Source: Pseudomonadota bacterium | GTDB lineage: Bacteria > Pseudomonadota > Alphaproteobacteria > Rhizobiales > Xanthobacteraceae | NCBI GenBank assembly: GCA_023451825.1 | Contig: JAEXYA010000028.1 | Location: forward strand, 1 to 64,000 | DNA length: 64,000 nt | Reading direction: 5' to 3' | Part shown: piece by piece, positions 37,846-47,223 of the stretch | Numbering within the stretch: position 1 is the stretch's first letter | How the letters are laid out: each line of letters opens with the position of its first letter | The notes under the pieces: model-generated | The model's database searches: none | What the model was told of the DNA's origin: nothing | The model's input: the letters and a program-made list of their open reading frames with translations, nothing else | Made by a program: the position numbers and the translations under genes

Positions 37846-38976
37846 ATGCCGTCGCCTGACCTGAAAAACTTCCGCCGCATCGTCGTCAAGGTCGGCTCCT
37901 CGCTGCTGATCGACCATGCGATCGGCGAGGTGCGGGCGGAATGGCTGGCGGCGCTCGCAGCCGATATCGCAAAGCTCCATGCGGATGGCCGCGACGTGCT
38001 CGTGGTCTCCTCCGGCTCGATCGCGCTCGGCCGCCATCGCCTGAAGCTGCCGCGCGGCCCGTTAAAGCTGGAAGAAAGCCAGGCCGCCGCCGCAGTCGGA
38101 CAGATCGCGCTCGCGCGCATCTGGTCGGAAGTGCTCGGCCATCACGGCATCGGCGCCGGCCAGATTCTCGTCACGCTGCAGGACACCGAGGAACGCCGCC
38201 GCTATCTCAATGCGCGCTCGACCATCGGCAAGCTTTTGGAATGGCGCGCGGTGCCCGTGATCAACGAGAACGACACGGTGGCCACCAACGAGATCCGCTA
38301 CGGCGACAATGATCGCCTCGCCGCACGCGTCGCGACGATGACCTCGGCGGATCTGCTGGTGCTGCTGTCGGATATCGACGGCCTCTATACCGCGCCGCCC
38401 GGCGCCAATCCCGACGCAAAACTCATTCCGGTGGTCGAGCACATCACCGCCGATATCGAGAGCATGGCGGGTGCGGCGGAATCCGAACTTTCGCGCGGCG
38501 GCATGTACACCAAGATCGAAGCCGGCAAGATCGCCACCACCGCCGGCACGCATATGATCATCGCCTCCGGCAAGATCGATCATCCGCTGCAGGCCATCGC
38601 CGATGGTGGACGCTGCACCTGGTTCCTGACGCCAGCGAATCCGGTCACCGCGCGAAAACGGTGGATTGCGGGATCGCTGGAGCCGAAAGGCACGCTGACC
38701 ATCGATGCCGGTGCTGTCGCCGCATTGCGTGCCGGCAAGAGCCTGCTGCCGGCCGGCGTGATCCGCGTCGATGGCGCGTTTTCGCGTGGCGATGCGGTGA
38801 TCGTGCGCGATCCCGATGCGCATGAGATCGGCCGCGGGCTTGTGGCCTATGACGCGGAGCATGCGGAGAAGATCAAGGGACGTTCATCGCCGAACGCGAT
38901 GAATATTCTGGGCATCACCGGGCGCGTTGAGATGATCCACCGCGACGATCTGGTGCTCGGCGGTTCACGGAACTAA
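37846..38976 (+). CDS. proB: Glutamate 5-kinase
   Basis: First enzyme of proline synthesis; it phosphorylates L-glutamate for reduction by ProA. The amino acid kinase domain (1-255) shows VKVGSSLLID, VSSGSIALGRHRL and VPVINENDTVATNEIRYGDND. A C-terminal PUA domain follows at about 280-370 (PAGVIRVDGAFSRGDAV). At 376 residues it is the full-length, proline-inhibited form. The obgE-proB order is normal; proA may follow elsewhere, since it is not in this window. Confidence 0.95.
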   Translation: MPSPDLKNFRRIVVKVGSSLLIDHAIGEVRAEWLAALAADIAKLHADGRDVLVVSSGSIALGRHRLKLPRGPLKLEESQAAAAVGQIALARIWSEVLGHHGIGAGQILVTLQDTEERRRYLNARSTIGKLLEWRAVPVINENDTVATNEIRYGDNDRLAARVATMTSADLLVLLSDIDGLYTAPPGANPDAKLIPVVEHITADIESMAGAAESELSRGGMYTKIEAGKIATTAGTHMIIASGKIDHPLQAIADGGRCTWFLTPANPVTARKRWIAGSLEPKGTLTIDAGAVAALRAGKSLLPAGVIRVDGAFSRGDAVIVRDPDAHEIGRGLVAYDAEHAEKIKGRSSPNAMNILGITGRVEMIHRDDLVLGGSRN

Positions 38977-38984
38977 CTCTCAGT

Positions 38985-39088
38985 CCCTCATGGTGAGGAG
39001 CGCGCTCTTGCGCGCGTCTCGAACCATGAGATGTAGAGCTCCGTTACCATCCTTCGAGACGCCGCTGCGCGGCTCCTCAGGATGAGGG
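38985..39088. repeat. Repeat family C copy 3, reversed
   Basis: Here the element begins with CCCTCATGGTGAGGAGCG and ends with GGCTCCTCAGGATGAGGG, the reverse orientation of the other copies. It lies directly after proB. Confidence 0.88.
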
Positions 39089-39118
39089 CGGAGTTGCGGA
39101 ACTAACAAGCTCCGCAGC

Positions 39119-39222
39119 CGTAGGATGGGTAGAGCGCAGCGAAACCCATCACCACACACACCGGTGCATGCGGTGATGGGTTTCGCTCCGTCGCTTCGCG
39201 CCTGCGCTCTACCCATCCTACG
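39119..39222. repeat. Repeat family D variant (GTAGGATGGGT type)
   Basis: Arms CGTAGGATGGGTAGAGCGCA and GCGCTCTACCCATCCTACG with inner GCGAAACCCATCACC and GGTGATGGGTTTCGC. With the family C copy it fills the 341 bp gap between proB and the cysteine-rich gene; the remaining 95 bp should carry that gene's promoter. Confidence 0.88.
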
Positions 39223-39317
39223 GGTCCAGAGATAGGTCCCGCCATCTTTGCGCCATGCCCGCAGTCTTGTCTGCGCCCGCATTCGATATTGACCGATTGA
39301 TCAGGGAGACATTGCAA

Positions 39318-39539
39318 ATGAAACGCCTTTTGATCGTCCCGTTCCTGCTGCTCGCCACGCCCGTGCTCGCACAGCAAGGCAACACCCCCGCCAATCAGAA
39401 CGCCTGCTCGCGCGACGCCTCAAAATTCTGTCGCGCCAAGATGAATGATGGCGACATGGTCGTGCTGAGCTGCCTGAAGGAGCATCGCAGCAAGCTCGGC
39501 AAGGCCTGCGCGAAAGTGCTCGCCGATAACGGGCAGTAA
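39318..39539 (+). CDS. Secreted cysteine-rich small protein (73 residues)
   Basis: An exported small protein. The signal peptide is MKRLLIVPFLLLATPVLAQQ, with probable cleavage after VLA. The mature part of about 54 residues has four cysteines in the pattern CSRDASKFC, VLSCLKEHR and KACAKVL, probably two disulfides in the periplasm. It resembles the cysteine-rich repeat family often found as small periplasmic proteins in rhizobia; no function is known to me. The ATG at 39318 after GGGAGAC is preferred over the open frame start at 39255. Confidence 0.82.
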   Translation: MKRLLIVPFLLLATPVLAQQGNTPANQNACSRDASKFCRAKMNDGDMVVLSCLKEHRSKLGKACAKVLADNGQ

Positions 39540-39542
39540 GCC

Positions 39543-41231
39543 TTAACTGCTGCCCGCCGGCGTCGATGCTGGCAGCACTTCTGTCGCGGCGCGGTCCGGC
39601 GTCTCTTCCTTCCAGCGCACCGAGCCGAAAGGCCGCTCCAGCATGCGGCGCACGCGGACCGGATCGGGGCCAAGATGGAAGCCCGCCGCGCGCAGATACA
39701 AAGCGCGCTCGGATTGCGTGGTCCGATTACGCTGGCGCAAAAAGTCCATCCAGGTCGGACAGTGATAGCGCTCGGTCCAGAGCTCGGGATCGGCAATGTC
39801 GCGCGCGATGGACCAGCCATAGGCGCCGTTGCGCTGGCGTGAGAGCTGCACATCCTGCATGACGCCATGAAAGGCGCGGGCCTGTTCCTGATCGACGCGA
39901 TATTCGATCTCGACGACCAGCGGCCCGCTGCGCGCCGTGAGCTGCAGCTGCACTTCGGGATCCTCGAGCCGTTCCGCATCCTCGTCACGCGCGCCGGTCG
40001 GCGGCATCCGCCAGATCAGCCCGAACAGCGGCGACGCGAACATCGCGATGCCGGAAACGATCAACGCCCACTCGACGCCGACCATGTCCGTCAACCGGCC
40101 CCAGCCCCAGCTGCCGATGGCCACGCCACCCGCGATCGCCGCCTGAAAGGCCGCGAGCGAACGGCCAGCGACCCAACGTGGCGCCGAGAGCTGCACGCCG
40201 ATATTGAGCAGCGCGATCGCCGCCATCCACACCGCACCGGCCACCACCAGCGAAGCCGCCGTCAGCACCGGCTCGGTGGAGATGGCGACACCGATGATGG
40301 CCATGCCCATGATCAGCGCGCAGCCGCGGATCGCAGTTTCGCCGGAAAAATGCTTGCGGATCGGACCGATATTCATGGCCCCGATGACCGCGCCCATGCC
40401 GAAGGCGCCGAGCATGATGCCATAGGTCTGCGCGCCGCCATGCAGCAGGTCGCGCGCCACCAGCGGCATCAGCGCGGAGATCGAACCGCCGCAGATGCCG
40501 GTGATCAATGTGCGCGCCAGCGAAATCCTGATGGACGGCGAATTGGCGATGTAGCGGATGCCCGACACCATGGCCCGGTTCAGCCGCTCGCGCGGCAGCC
40601 GCGAGACCTCGACCTTGCGGCGCCAGAACAGCAACACGATGAACAACGGCACATAAAGCAGCGCATTGGCGCCGAAGGACGCGACCGCGCCCGCCGCGGC
40701 GACGATGACGCCGCCGATCGCCGGGCCAAAACTGCGCGCGATATTGTAGCTGATACCGCTGAGCGCCACCGCCGGTGGCAGCACTTCCGGCGGCACCTGT
40801 TCGCCCACCGAGGACTGCCAGGCCGGACCGAACAGCGCCATACCGCTGCCGATGATGAAGCAGAAAGCGAGCAGGATATTTGGCGTGATGTGCCCGGTCC
40901 ATTCCATCGCCGTCAGCGCGCTGGCGCCGACCAGCGACAGCGCCAATGATGCCAGCGACACCATGCGCCGGTCATACATGTCGGCCCACGCACCGGCCGG
41001 CATGGCCAGGATCATGATCGGCAGCATCAAGGCCGTCTGCACCAGCGCGACCTTGTCGGCGGACGCCGTCATCTGCGTCATCGCCCAGGCGGCGCCGACG
41101 CTCTGGATCATCAGGCCGAGATTCGACAGCAGGCTCGCCAGCCAGATGCGCCGGAACACCGGATAGCGCAGCGGCGCTGCAATTCCGTCGGAGGGCAATG
41201 GGGTGGAGGTCGGCTTCAGCGTGTCCGTCAT
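39543..41231 (-). CDS. MFS transporter, EntS-like, with soluble C-terminal domain
   Basis: An inner membrane transporter of about 562 residues. Twelve hydrophobic segments fill the first 410 residues, starting at FRRIWLASLLSNLGLMIQS. The last 150 residues are soluble and hold an antibiotic-monooxygenase-like strand-helix pattern (VVEIEYRVDQEQARAFHGVM), as in the MFS_3 family. Members export siderophores or other compounds, and the substrate here is not shown. The ATG at 41231 is chosen; the frame opens with GTG at 41279. Its stop lies 3 bp from the end of the convergent cysteine-rich gene. Confidence 0.86.
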   Translation of the reverse strand: MTDTLKPTSTPLPSDGIAAPLRYPVFRRIWLASLLSNLGLMIQSVGAAWAMTQMTASADKVALVQTALMLPIMILAMPAGAWADMYDRRMVSLASLALSLVGASALTAMEWTGHITPNILLAFCFIIGSGMALFGPAWQSSVGEQVPPEVLPPAVALSGISYNIARSFGPAIGGVIVAAAGAVASFGANALLYVPLFIVLLFWRRKVEVSRLPRERLNRAMVSGIRYIANSPSIRISLARTLITGICGGSISALMPLVARDLLHGGAQTYGIMLGAFGMGAVIGAMNIGPIRKHFSGETAIRGCALIMGMAIIGVAISTEPVLTAASLVVAGAVWMAAIALLNIGVQLSAPRWVAGRSLAAFQAAIAGGVAIGSWGWGRLTDMVGVEWALIVSGIAMFASPLFGLIWRMPPTGARDEDAERLEDPEVQLQLTARSGPLVVEIEYRVDQEQARAFHGVMQDVQLSRQRNGAYGWSIARDIADPELWTERYHCPTWMDFLRQRNRTTQSERALYLRAAGFHLGPDPVRVRRMLERPFGSVRWKEETPDRAATEVLPASTPAGSS

Positions 41232-41318
41232 TGCTTTCGTTGATGCCTGCGATTTGCGGGGTATGTCCAGTGTTTCCACGATGACTCAGAACGCTCGCAC
41301 TGCAACATCTCGCTCACT

Positions 41319-41420
41319 TGTCGTCGCCCGGCTCGACCGGGCGATCCAGTATACACTGGCATCATAGATGGAGCCGAAACGTCAGTGTCTACTGGATCCC
41401 CGCATTCGCGGGGATGACAG
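41319..41420. repeat. Repeat family B variant (CCCGGCTCGACCGGG type)
   Basis: Left arm TTGTCGTCGCCCGGCTCGAC with CCAGTATACACTGG, and right arm TACTGGATCCCCGCATTCGC with GGGGATGACAG. The arms come from two subtypes and pair only in part. It lies in the divergent gap before the P450 gene. Confidence 0.8.
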
Positions 41421-41513
41421 ACTGAGGGTTTTGCGACGACATCAATATGCCTTCATGGCGCCAGCTTCGGCGCGTGATATCATCCGGCTTCCTCACCAGA
41501 CGCGAGGCCTGTC

Positions 41514-42914
41514 GTGAGCATTGCCGAGGTCTACGACTTTCCCGCCCCGACACGCCGCGTGGTGCCGCCGGCGCCGCCGCGCGCGCCCGAGGACATGAGC
41601 GCCCGCGCCCGGATGGCGGCGATGCGCCGCAGCGCCATCGAGACCTGGGGCCAGAAGGCCTATGAGGACGACATCATCAAGGGCCGCTTCTTCGGCCATG
41701 CCAGCTTCATCCTGAACGACCCCGACGCGATCCGCCATGTGCTGGTGGACAATTACGAGAACTACACCCGCACGCCGGCCGCCTTCCGCGTGTTGCGGCC
41801 GCTGCTCGGCGACGGCCTGCTCACCGCCGAAGGCCGCGTCTGGAAACATCAGCGCCGCACGCTGGCGCCGGCCTTCACGCCGCGCGCGGTGGGTACGCTG
41901 GTGCCGCATATGCTCTCGGCCATCGACGAGACGGTGGCGGACCTGCAGGGCAAGACCCATGACAAGACCGATGGCCCGGTGGATTTGCGCGAGGTCATGC
42001 AGCGCATGACGCTGGAGATCGCCGGGCGCACCATGTTCTCCTACGGCATGGCGAAACACGGCAAGGTGCTGCGCGATTTCGTCATGGAATATGGCGAGAC
42101 CCTCGCCCGACCGCATTTCTTCGACCTGTTGCTGCCCGCGGGCTGGCCGACACCGCAGGACATTCCGCGCTGGCTATTCCGCCGCCGCTGGACGCGTTTC
42201 GTCGCCATGCTGGTGGCCGAGCGCCGCGCCGCGGGGAAGGCCGACAACGCCCCGCCGCGCGACCTGTTCGAACTGATGCTGGCCGCGCGCGATCCGGAGA
42301 CGAGCACCGAATTCACCGACGACCAGCTCGGCGATCAGGTCGCCACCATGATCCTCGCCGGCCATGAGACCACGGCGACGGCGCTGTTCTGGGCGCTGTA
42401 TCTGCTGACGCTCGATCCCGCGACCCAGGAGCAGGTGGCGACCGAGGCCCGTAGCGCGATGGCATCCGGCACGCTGGAATTCGACCGCCTGAAATTCACC
42501 CGCGCCGTGATCGACGAGACCATGCGGCTCTATCCGCCGGCCTTCCTGATCGCGCGCGCAGCCCGCGCGCCGGATACAATCAGCGACATGACGGTGGCCA
42601 AGAACGACATCGTGCTGATCGCACCATGGCTGCTGCACCGGAACGAGAAGCGCTGGTCTGATCCGAACGCGTTCATGCCACGGCGTTTTATGCCGGGTCA
42701 TCCGCAGCCGGACCGTTTCGGCTATCTGCCCTTCGGCGTCGGCGCCCGCGTCTGCATCGGCGCCCATTTCGCGATCGTCGAGGCCACGCTGGCGCTGGCG
42801 AAGGTCATTGGGAATTTCCGGGTGACGCTGCCAGAGCACGAGCCGGTGATGCCGGTAGGCGTGGTGACCACCCAGCCGGATCGGTCACCGATGTTCCGGA
42901 TCGCCGCAAGGTAA
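41514..42914 (+). CDS. Cytochrome P450
   Basis: A soluble heme-thiolate monooxygenase of 466 residues. Motifs are the oxygen-activating I-helix AGHETTATALFW (about 282), ExxR in ETMRLYPP (about 335) and the heme loop FGVGARVCIGAHFA with Cys414. The sequence resembles the bacterial CYP102/CYP4-like long-chain type rather than camphor-type P450s. No ferredoxin or reductase gene is adjacent, so redox partners and substrate are unknown. The start is a GTG at 41514. Confidence 0.92.
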   Translation: MSIAEVYDFPAPTRRVVPPAPPRAPEDMSARARMAAMRRSAIETWGQKAYEDDIIKGRFFGHASFILNDPDAIRHVLVDNYENYTRTPAAFRVLRPLLGDGLLTAEGRVWKHQRRTLAPAFTPRAVGTLVPHMLSAIDETVADLQGKTHDKTDGPVDLREVMQRMTLEIAGRTMFSYGMAKHGKVLRDFVMEYGETLARPHFFDLLLPAGWPTPQDIPRWLFRRRWTRFVAMLVAERRAAGKADNAPPRDLFELMLAARDPETSTEFTDDQLGDQVATMILAGHETTATALFWALYLLTLDPATQEQVATEARSAMASGTLEFDRLKFTRAVIDETMRLYPPAFLIARAARAPDTISDMTVAKNDIVLIAPWLLHRNEKRWSDPNAFMPRRFMPGHPQPDRFGYLPFGVGARVCIGAHFAIVEATLALAKVIGNFRVTLPEHEPVMPVGVVTTQPDRSPMFRIAAR

Positions 42915-42916
42915 GC

Positions 42917-43040
42917 CTGTCGTCCCGGCGAACGCCGGGACCCATAACCTCCGACGACGTATCAGGAACGCAATTGCTTCCGCCGGCGTTCTTCCTATAT
43001 CGACAGCGTGTATGGATCCCGGCATTCGCCGGGATGACAG
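42917..43040. repeat. Repeat family B copy 2
   Basis: Arms CTGTCGTCCCGGCGAACGCC and GGCATTCGCCGGGATGACAG, spacer with CCATAACCTCCG and GTGTATGGATCC. It lies between the P450 and cyclase genes, both read rightward, beginning 3 bp after the P450 stop. Confidence 0.9.
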
Positions 43041-43082
43041 GAGATATTGGAGTCGTCGCCATTCCGCCCTATCTATCCGCTC

Positions 43083-44492
43083 ATGAGCGACATCCTCTCC
43101 CAGTTCTCGCGCCTCAGGAAAGTCACCGATCCCGCGGTCTCGGATGCCATCGCGCATCTCGCAGCGAATGGCGCCGACCATGAGCTCAACCGCGTCAATC
43201 CGCTGGATTTTGCCGTCCGCACCGGCCTGAACGAAGAGAAAGCCATTGCCGGCTTCCTGCATGCCTCAAAACTCGGCCTGTTCGATCTTACCTGGAATGT
43301 GATGTGTCCCGGCTGCGGCGGCGTGCTCGATGCCCATGGCACACTGAAATCACTGCGCAGTGGCGACTATCAATGCGGTCTCTGCGGCCGCGGCTATGCC
43401 GTGTCGGTGGACGAGCAGGTGGAGGTCGCCTTCACCATCTCCCCGCGCATCCGCCGCATCGCGGCGCATGATCCGAACTCGCTGCCGATCTGGGAATACT
43501 TCCGCCAGGTGTTCTGGAGCTCCGGCATCGAATTCAATGCCGATGCGCTGGCGACCTTGTCCGAAGACGTCGTGCTCGACGCGCGCGAACTGCCGGCGCA
43601 TCAGAAGGCAGAGCTCACGCTGCAGCTGCCGCCGCAATTCATCATCCTGTTTGAGCCGGTGACACACACCGCACATTTCATCGACGTGCAGGGCGAGGCG
43701 ACCGACGAGGTGCGGCAGCTCTCGCTCACCTATAAGAGCGAACACGCGCCGACACTGACCACCACCCTGCAGCCGGGCCCGCTGACGATCGCCTATGACA
43801 ACCAGACCGGCACCCGCGTACTTCCCTCGATCCTTGTCGCTGCGGACGCGCTCCATCACCTGATCGGCAAGCGCAAGCCTTTCGTCACCGCCAAGCGCAT
43901 CCTCAGCAACCAGACCTTTCGCGATCTCTACAAGGCCGACAATCTCAATATCGACCAGCGCCTGCAGATCACCTCGCTGACCTTCCTGTTCACCGACCTC
44001 AAGGGCTCCACGGCCCTTTACGAACGTGTCGGCGATCTCAACGCCTTCGATCTCGTCCGCGCCCATTTCCATGCGCTGCTCGACATCATCGCGGCCGAAG
44101 GCGGTGCGGTGGTGAAGACCATCGGCGACAGCGTGATGGCCACCTTCACCCGGCCCGAACAAGCCCTGCTGGCCGCGATCGAGATGCGCAAGGCGATGGA
44201 GCGGCTGAATGACGAACGGGGCACAAGCGATCTCGTCGTCAAGATCGGTATCCATGAGGGCCCTTGCCTCGCCGTGATGCTGAACGAGCGGCAGGATTAT
44301 TTCGGCCAGACCGTGAATATCGCCGCCCGCGTCCAGGGCCTCGCCACGTCACAATCCATTCATGTGACGACGCCGGTTATTTCAGCGAAGGCGGTCGGAT
44401 CGATTTTGCAGCAGTCCGGCGCTGTGCCCATCGAGAAGACTGCTGCTTTACGCGGCATTGCTGACAAAGTTTTGGTCTATGAAATTCCCTGA
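43083..44492 (+). CDS. Class III adenylate cyclase with DUF5939-type N-terminal region
   Basis: A soluble 469-residue cyclase. The N-terminal region (1-290) includes a zinc ribbon with CPGCG (74, 77) and CGLCG (98, 101). The catalytic domain at about 298-435 shows the metal site LFTDLKGST, the substrate lysine position VVKTIGDSVMA and the transition-state segment YFGQTVNIAARV. All key residues for cAMP formation are in place, unlike the first cyclase of this window. The frame opens at a TTG at 43047; the ATG at 43083 (MSDILSQF) fits better. Confidence 0.88.
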   Translation: MSDILSQFSRLRKVTDPAVSDAIAHLAANGADHELNRVNPLDFAVRTGLNEEKAIAGFLHASKLGLFDLTWNVMCPGCGGVLDAHGTLKSLRSGDYQCGLCGRGYAVSVDEQVEVAFTISPRIRRIAAHDPNSLPIWEYFRQVFWSSGIEFNADALATLSEDVVLDARELPAHQKAELTLQLPPQFIILFEPVTHTAHFIDVQGEATDEVRQLSLTYKSEHAPTLTTTLQPGPLTIAYDNQTGTRVLPSILVAADALHHLIGKRKPFVTAKRILSNQTFRDLYKADNLNIDQRLQITSLTFLFTDLKGSTALYERVGDLNAFDLVRAHFHALLDIIAAEGGAVVKTIGDSVMATFTRPEQALLAAIEMRKAMERLNDERGTSDLVVKIGIHEGPCLAVMLNERQDYFGQTVNIAARVQGLATSQSIHVTTPVISAKAVGSILQQSGAVPIEKTAALRGIADKVLVYEIP

Positions 44493-44659
44493 TACCGCTG
44501 TGTCTCGTTTCGAACGCAGACTTACTTAACTGTAATTACGCCGTCAGGAACCGCCGTGTATTGTGCGCGTTCCCTTTCCGCGCCACAACGCGACCCGCTT
44601 ATTTGTCGGGCTACTTCGCCGCATGGCGCAGGGCCCACCCATCTGGTTCATAAAATCCC

Positions 44660-45139
44660 ATGCTCGAGAAATTGCGCCAGTTCATCACCGACGTTGTGGC
44701 CCCCGATGCCACCGCCGACCAGAAGTTCGACGACACCGGATTCCGGCTCGCCGCAACGGCGCTGCTCATCCATGTGATTTCCATCGATGGCGCGCCGTCC
44801 AAGATCGAACAGGACAAGCTGCACAACCTGATCGAGACGCGGTTCGAGCTCGATCCCGGCACCGCCGATCGCCTGATCGAGGCTGCCACGCTGGTCGAAG
44901 GCGAAGCTGTCGATCTCTATCACTTCACCAGCGTGATCATGCGCGTGGTGGATGAGCCCGGACGCATCCGTCTCGTCGAGATGATGTGGGAGCTGGTCTT
45001 TGCCGATGGCAAGGTCAGCGAGTTCGAGGAAAACGTGGTGTGGCGCGCCGCTGACCTGCTCGGCGTGTCCGCGCGCGACCGCGTCGAACTCAAGCGCCGC
45101 GTGGCCGGCGATGCGGCCGAGACCGACGCCATCGCGTAA
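44660..45139 (+). CDS. TerB-family protein
   Basis: A 159-residue all-helical soluble protein of the TerB/DUF533-like fold. Two internal segments resemble each other: IHVISIDGAPSKIEQDKLHN (near 37) and ELVFADGKVSEFEENVVWR (near 111), each with the acidic DG loop that may bind metal. Members occur with tellurite or stress genes, but here it stands alone. The role is unknown. Confidence 0.85.
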   Translation: MLEKLRQFITDVVAPDATADQKFDDTGFRLAATALLIHVISIDGAPSKIEQDKLHNLIETRFELDPGTADRLIEAATLVEGEAVDLYHFTSVIMRVVDEPGRIRLVEMMWELVFADGKVSEFEENVVWRAADLLGVSARDRVELKRRVAGDAAETDAIA

Positions 45140-45144
45140 CGCTT

Positions 45145-45232
45145 GTCGGGTGGGCAAAGGCGATCTTGCGCCGGGCCCACCTTCAAATAAACGGCTTGTG
45201 GCGGTGGGCACGCTGCGCTTTGCCCACCCTGC
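45145..45232. repeat. Repeat family D copy 4
   Basis: Arms TGTCGGGTGGGCAAAGGCG and GCGCTTTGCCCACCCTGCA, inner GGGCCCACC and GGTGGGCAC. It follows the TerB-like gene. Confidence 0.85.
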
Positions 45233-45401
45233 AAAACGCAAACCCAAAAATGTTTCCATGCGCGATCGGCGATATCGCGCGGGGGCCGCTGAATGGATCG
45301 ACGCGGCACGCGCGGGCATTCGCGCTTGCACATCAATGATATCCCGATTACCCGTTAGTTAGAACCATTCGTCTTCGAGCCCTTCTTGCAAGAGTTGTCC
45401 T

Positions 45402-46190
45402 GTGACTGAGCGCGTGACGTTGATTACCGGGGCTTCGGCGGGAATTGGCGCCGAGATGGCCCGCACCTTCGCCGCGAACAAGCATCGCCTGGCGCTGGTG
45501 GCGCGCCGCGTCGATCGCCTCACCGCGCTCTCTGCAGAGATTACCGCCGCGGGTGGCCCGGCCCCCATCGTCATCCCCTGCGATCTCGAACAGCTGGGTG
45601 CCTGCGCGAAGATCGAAGAGGCGCTGCAGAGCGCCGGTGTCGAAGTTGAGTATCTGATCAACAATGCCGGCTTCGGCATGTTCGGCTTCGCAGCCGACAT
45701 GGACCGCGAAGCGCAGCTGCGCATGATCGACCTGAACATCCGCACCCTCACCGATCTGTCGCTGCGCCTCGCGCCGCAGGTGATCCGCCACAAAGGCGGC
45801 ATCCTCAATGTGAGTTCGATCGCCGGCCTCATCCCCGGCCCCGGCATGGCTGTCTATTACGCCAGCAAGGCCTATGTGCTGTCCTTCACCGAGGCGCTGC
45901 GGCAAGAACTCGGCCCCAAGGGCGTGCGCGTCACAGCGCTGTGCCCCGGCCCGGTGCCGTCTGAATTCCAGGCGCGCGCCGGGTTCAAGCCGGGACTGGA
46001 TTCGATGATCCTCGGCGTCTCGCCGAAGGATGTGGCGGCGCTGGCCTATAAGAGCCTGATGGGGAACAAGGGGACGGTGTTTCCGGGGCTCGGCATCAAG
46101 ATCGTGCCGATTTTGCTGCGGCTGTTTCCAAGAAGCTTTATTGCCGGCGCGGTGGCGAGGCTGCAGCTGACACGGGTGGGGCAGGTTTAG
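45402..46190 (+). CDS. Short-chain dehydrogenase/reductase
   Basis: A 262-residue NAD(P)-dependent SDR enzyme. The cofactor loop is TGASAGIGAEMA (residues 6-17), with NNAGFGMFG near 83 and the catalytic YxxxK as VYYASKAYV near 150. Ser at SSIAG completes the triad. It is of the DltE/YqjQ-like oxidoreductase group; the substrate is unknown. The last 40 residues have hydrophobic stretches that could touch the membrane. The start is GTG at 45402. Confidence 0.88.
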   Translation: MTERVTLITGASAGIGAEMARTFAANKHRLALVARRVDRLTALSAEITAAGGPAPIVIPCDLEQLGACAKIEEALQSAGVEVEYLINNAGFGMFGFAADMDREAQLRMIDLNIRTLTDLSLRLAPQVIRHKGGILNVSSIAGLIPGPGMAVYYASKAYVLSFTEALRQELGPKGVRVTALCPGPVPSEFQARAGFKPGLDSMILGVSPKDVAALAYKSLMGNKGTVFPGLGIKIVPILLRLFPRSFIAGAVARLQLTRVGQV

Positions 46191-46236
46191 GGGCTGATCG
46201 CCGCGGTCCGCTTACGCCCTGCGGGCTTCAGCGGGA

Positions 46237-46311
46237 CATCCTTCGCTCGCTTCGCGTCCGATGGTGTTGAGATTGGCTTGCCGAGCCGTAGCTCGCGAAG
46301 CGAGCGAAGGA

Positions 46312-46313
<2 letters not shown>
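46237..46313. repeat. 20 bp perfect inverted repeat abutting tRNA-Ala
   Basis: CATCCTTCGCTCGCTTCGCG (46237-46256) pairs perfectly with its complement at 46294-46313, with a 37 bp loop that contains weaker pairing. The right arm overlaps the encoded CCA end of the tRNA gene by two bases. Transcribed with the tRNA, it would form a strong hairpin directly at the 3' end. Confidence 0.85.
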
Positions 46314-46387
<74 letters not shown>

Positions 46388-46591
46388 TTCACGAACTGCG
46401 CCGTGACGACGCAGGTCTGGAATGGGCGTCATTTACAATCCCTGTTAACGGCAAGTCAAGAACGACCGGCAAGTCGCGCAAAGGCGCGATTTTCCGGGCC
46501 TTTTCGGCCTCGGCTTCCCTTGTTTGCGCCCGCGCGAACCGATATTTACGCGGTTGTCCCATCCGCGACCCAACCTTTGAGCTCTCCCGCC

Positions 46592-46882
46592 ATGCGCGCC
46601 GTTCTCGATATCGTTCTGATCGTCCTGGACCTTTACGTCTGGCTGCTGATCGCCTCCGCGATCCTCTCCTGGCTGATCGCCTTCAATGTGGTGAACACCC
46701 GCAACCAGTTCATCGCCGCGGTGGGCGAGTTCCTCTATCGCATCACCGAGCCGGTGCTGGCGCCGATCCGCAACCGGCTGCCGGCGCTCGGCGGCCTCGA
46801 CCTGTCGCCCATCGTCGTGATCCTGATCATCATCTTCCTGCAGCGGGTGATCGGCTACTACATCTATCCCTACGTCGCTTAA
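46592..46882 (+). CDS. yggT: YggT family membrane protein
   Basis: A 96-residue protein with two membrane segments (about 3-25 and 68-90) and the family motif FLYRITEPVLAPIRNRLP between them. The family is linked to membrane integrity, osmotic adaptation and cell division in several bacteria. The ATG at 46592 is chosen because it gives the family N terminus; the frame is open further back across the tRNA region. It starts a yggT-DUF167-folD unit. Confidence 0.92.
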   Translation: MRAVLDIVLIVLDLYVWLLIASAILSWLIAFNVVNTRNQFIAAVGEFLYRITEPVLAPIRNRLPALGGLDLSPIVVILIIIFLQRVIGYYIYPYVA

Positions 46883-46884
46883 GC

Positions 46885-47223
46885 TTGGCAGAGCCCTGGC
46901 GATACGGCGCTGACGGCGTCAGCATCGCGATCCGCGTGACACCGCGCGGCGGCCGCGACGACATCGACGGGATCGAGGTGATGGCCAATGGCCGCGCGGT
47001 GCTGAAACTGCGCGTTCGTGCCATCGCCGAAGGCGGCGAAGCCAATCGCGCCGTCACCGAGCTGCTTGCCAAAAAGCTCGGCGTGCCGAAGCGGGATGTC
47101 CGGCTTCTGTCGGGCGCCACGTCCCGCATCAAACAGATCGCCGTGAATGGCGACCCGAAGAAACTGGGGCTCGTCCTGCGCGACGTCGCAGCCGCCTCAT
47201 CTGAAGACAAGGACACAGCATGA
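46885..47223 (+). CDS. DUF167/YggU family protein
   Basis: A 112-residue soluble protein of the small alpha-beta DUF167 fold: VSIAIRVTPRGGRDDI, AEGGEANRAVTELLAKKLGV and VRLLSGATSRIKQIAV are all typical. Its function is unknown in all bacteria. The start is probably TTG at 46885, 2 bp after the yggT stop. Its stop overlaps the folD ATG by 4 bases. The pairing with yggT is widely conserved. Confidence 0.9.
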   Translation: MAEPWRYGADGVSIAIRVTPRGGRDDIDGIEVMANGRAVLKLRVRAIAEGGEANRAVTELLAKKLGVPKRDVRLLSGATSRIKQIAVNGDPKKLGLVLRDVAAASSEDKDTA

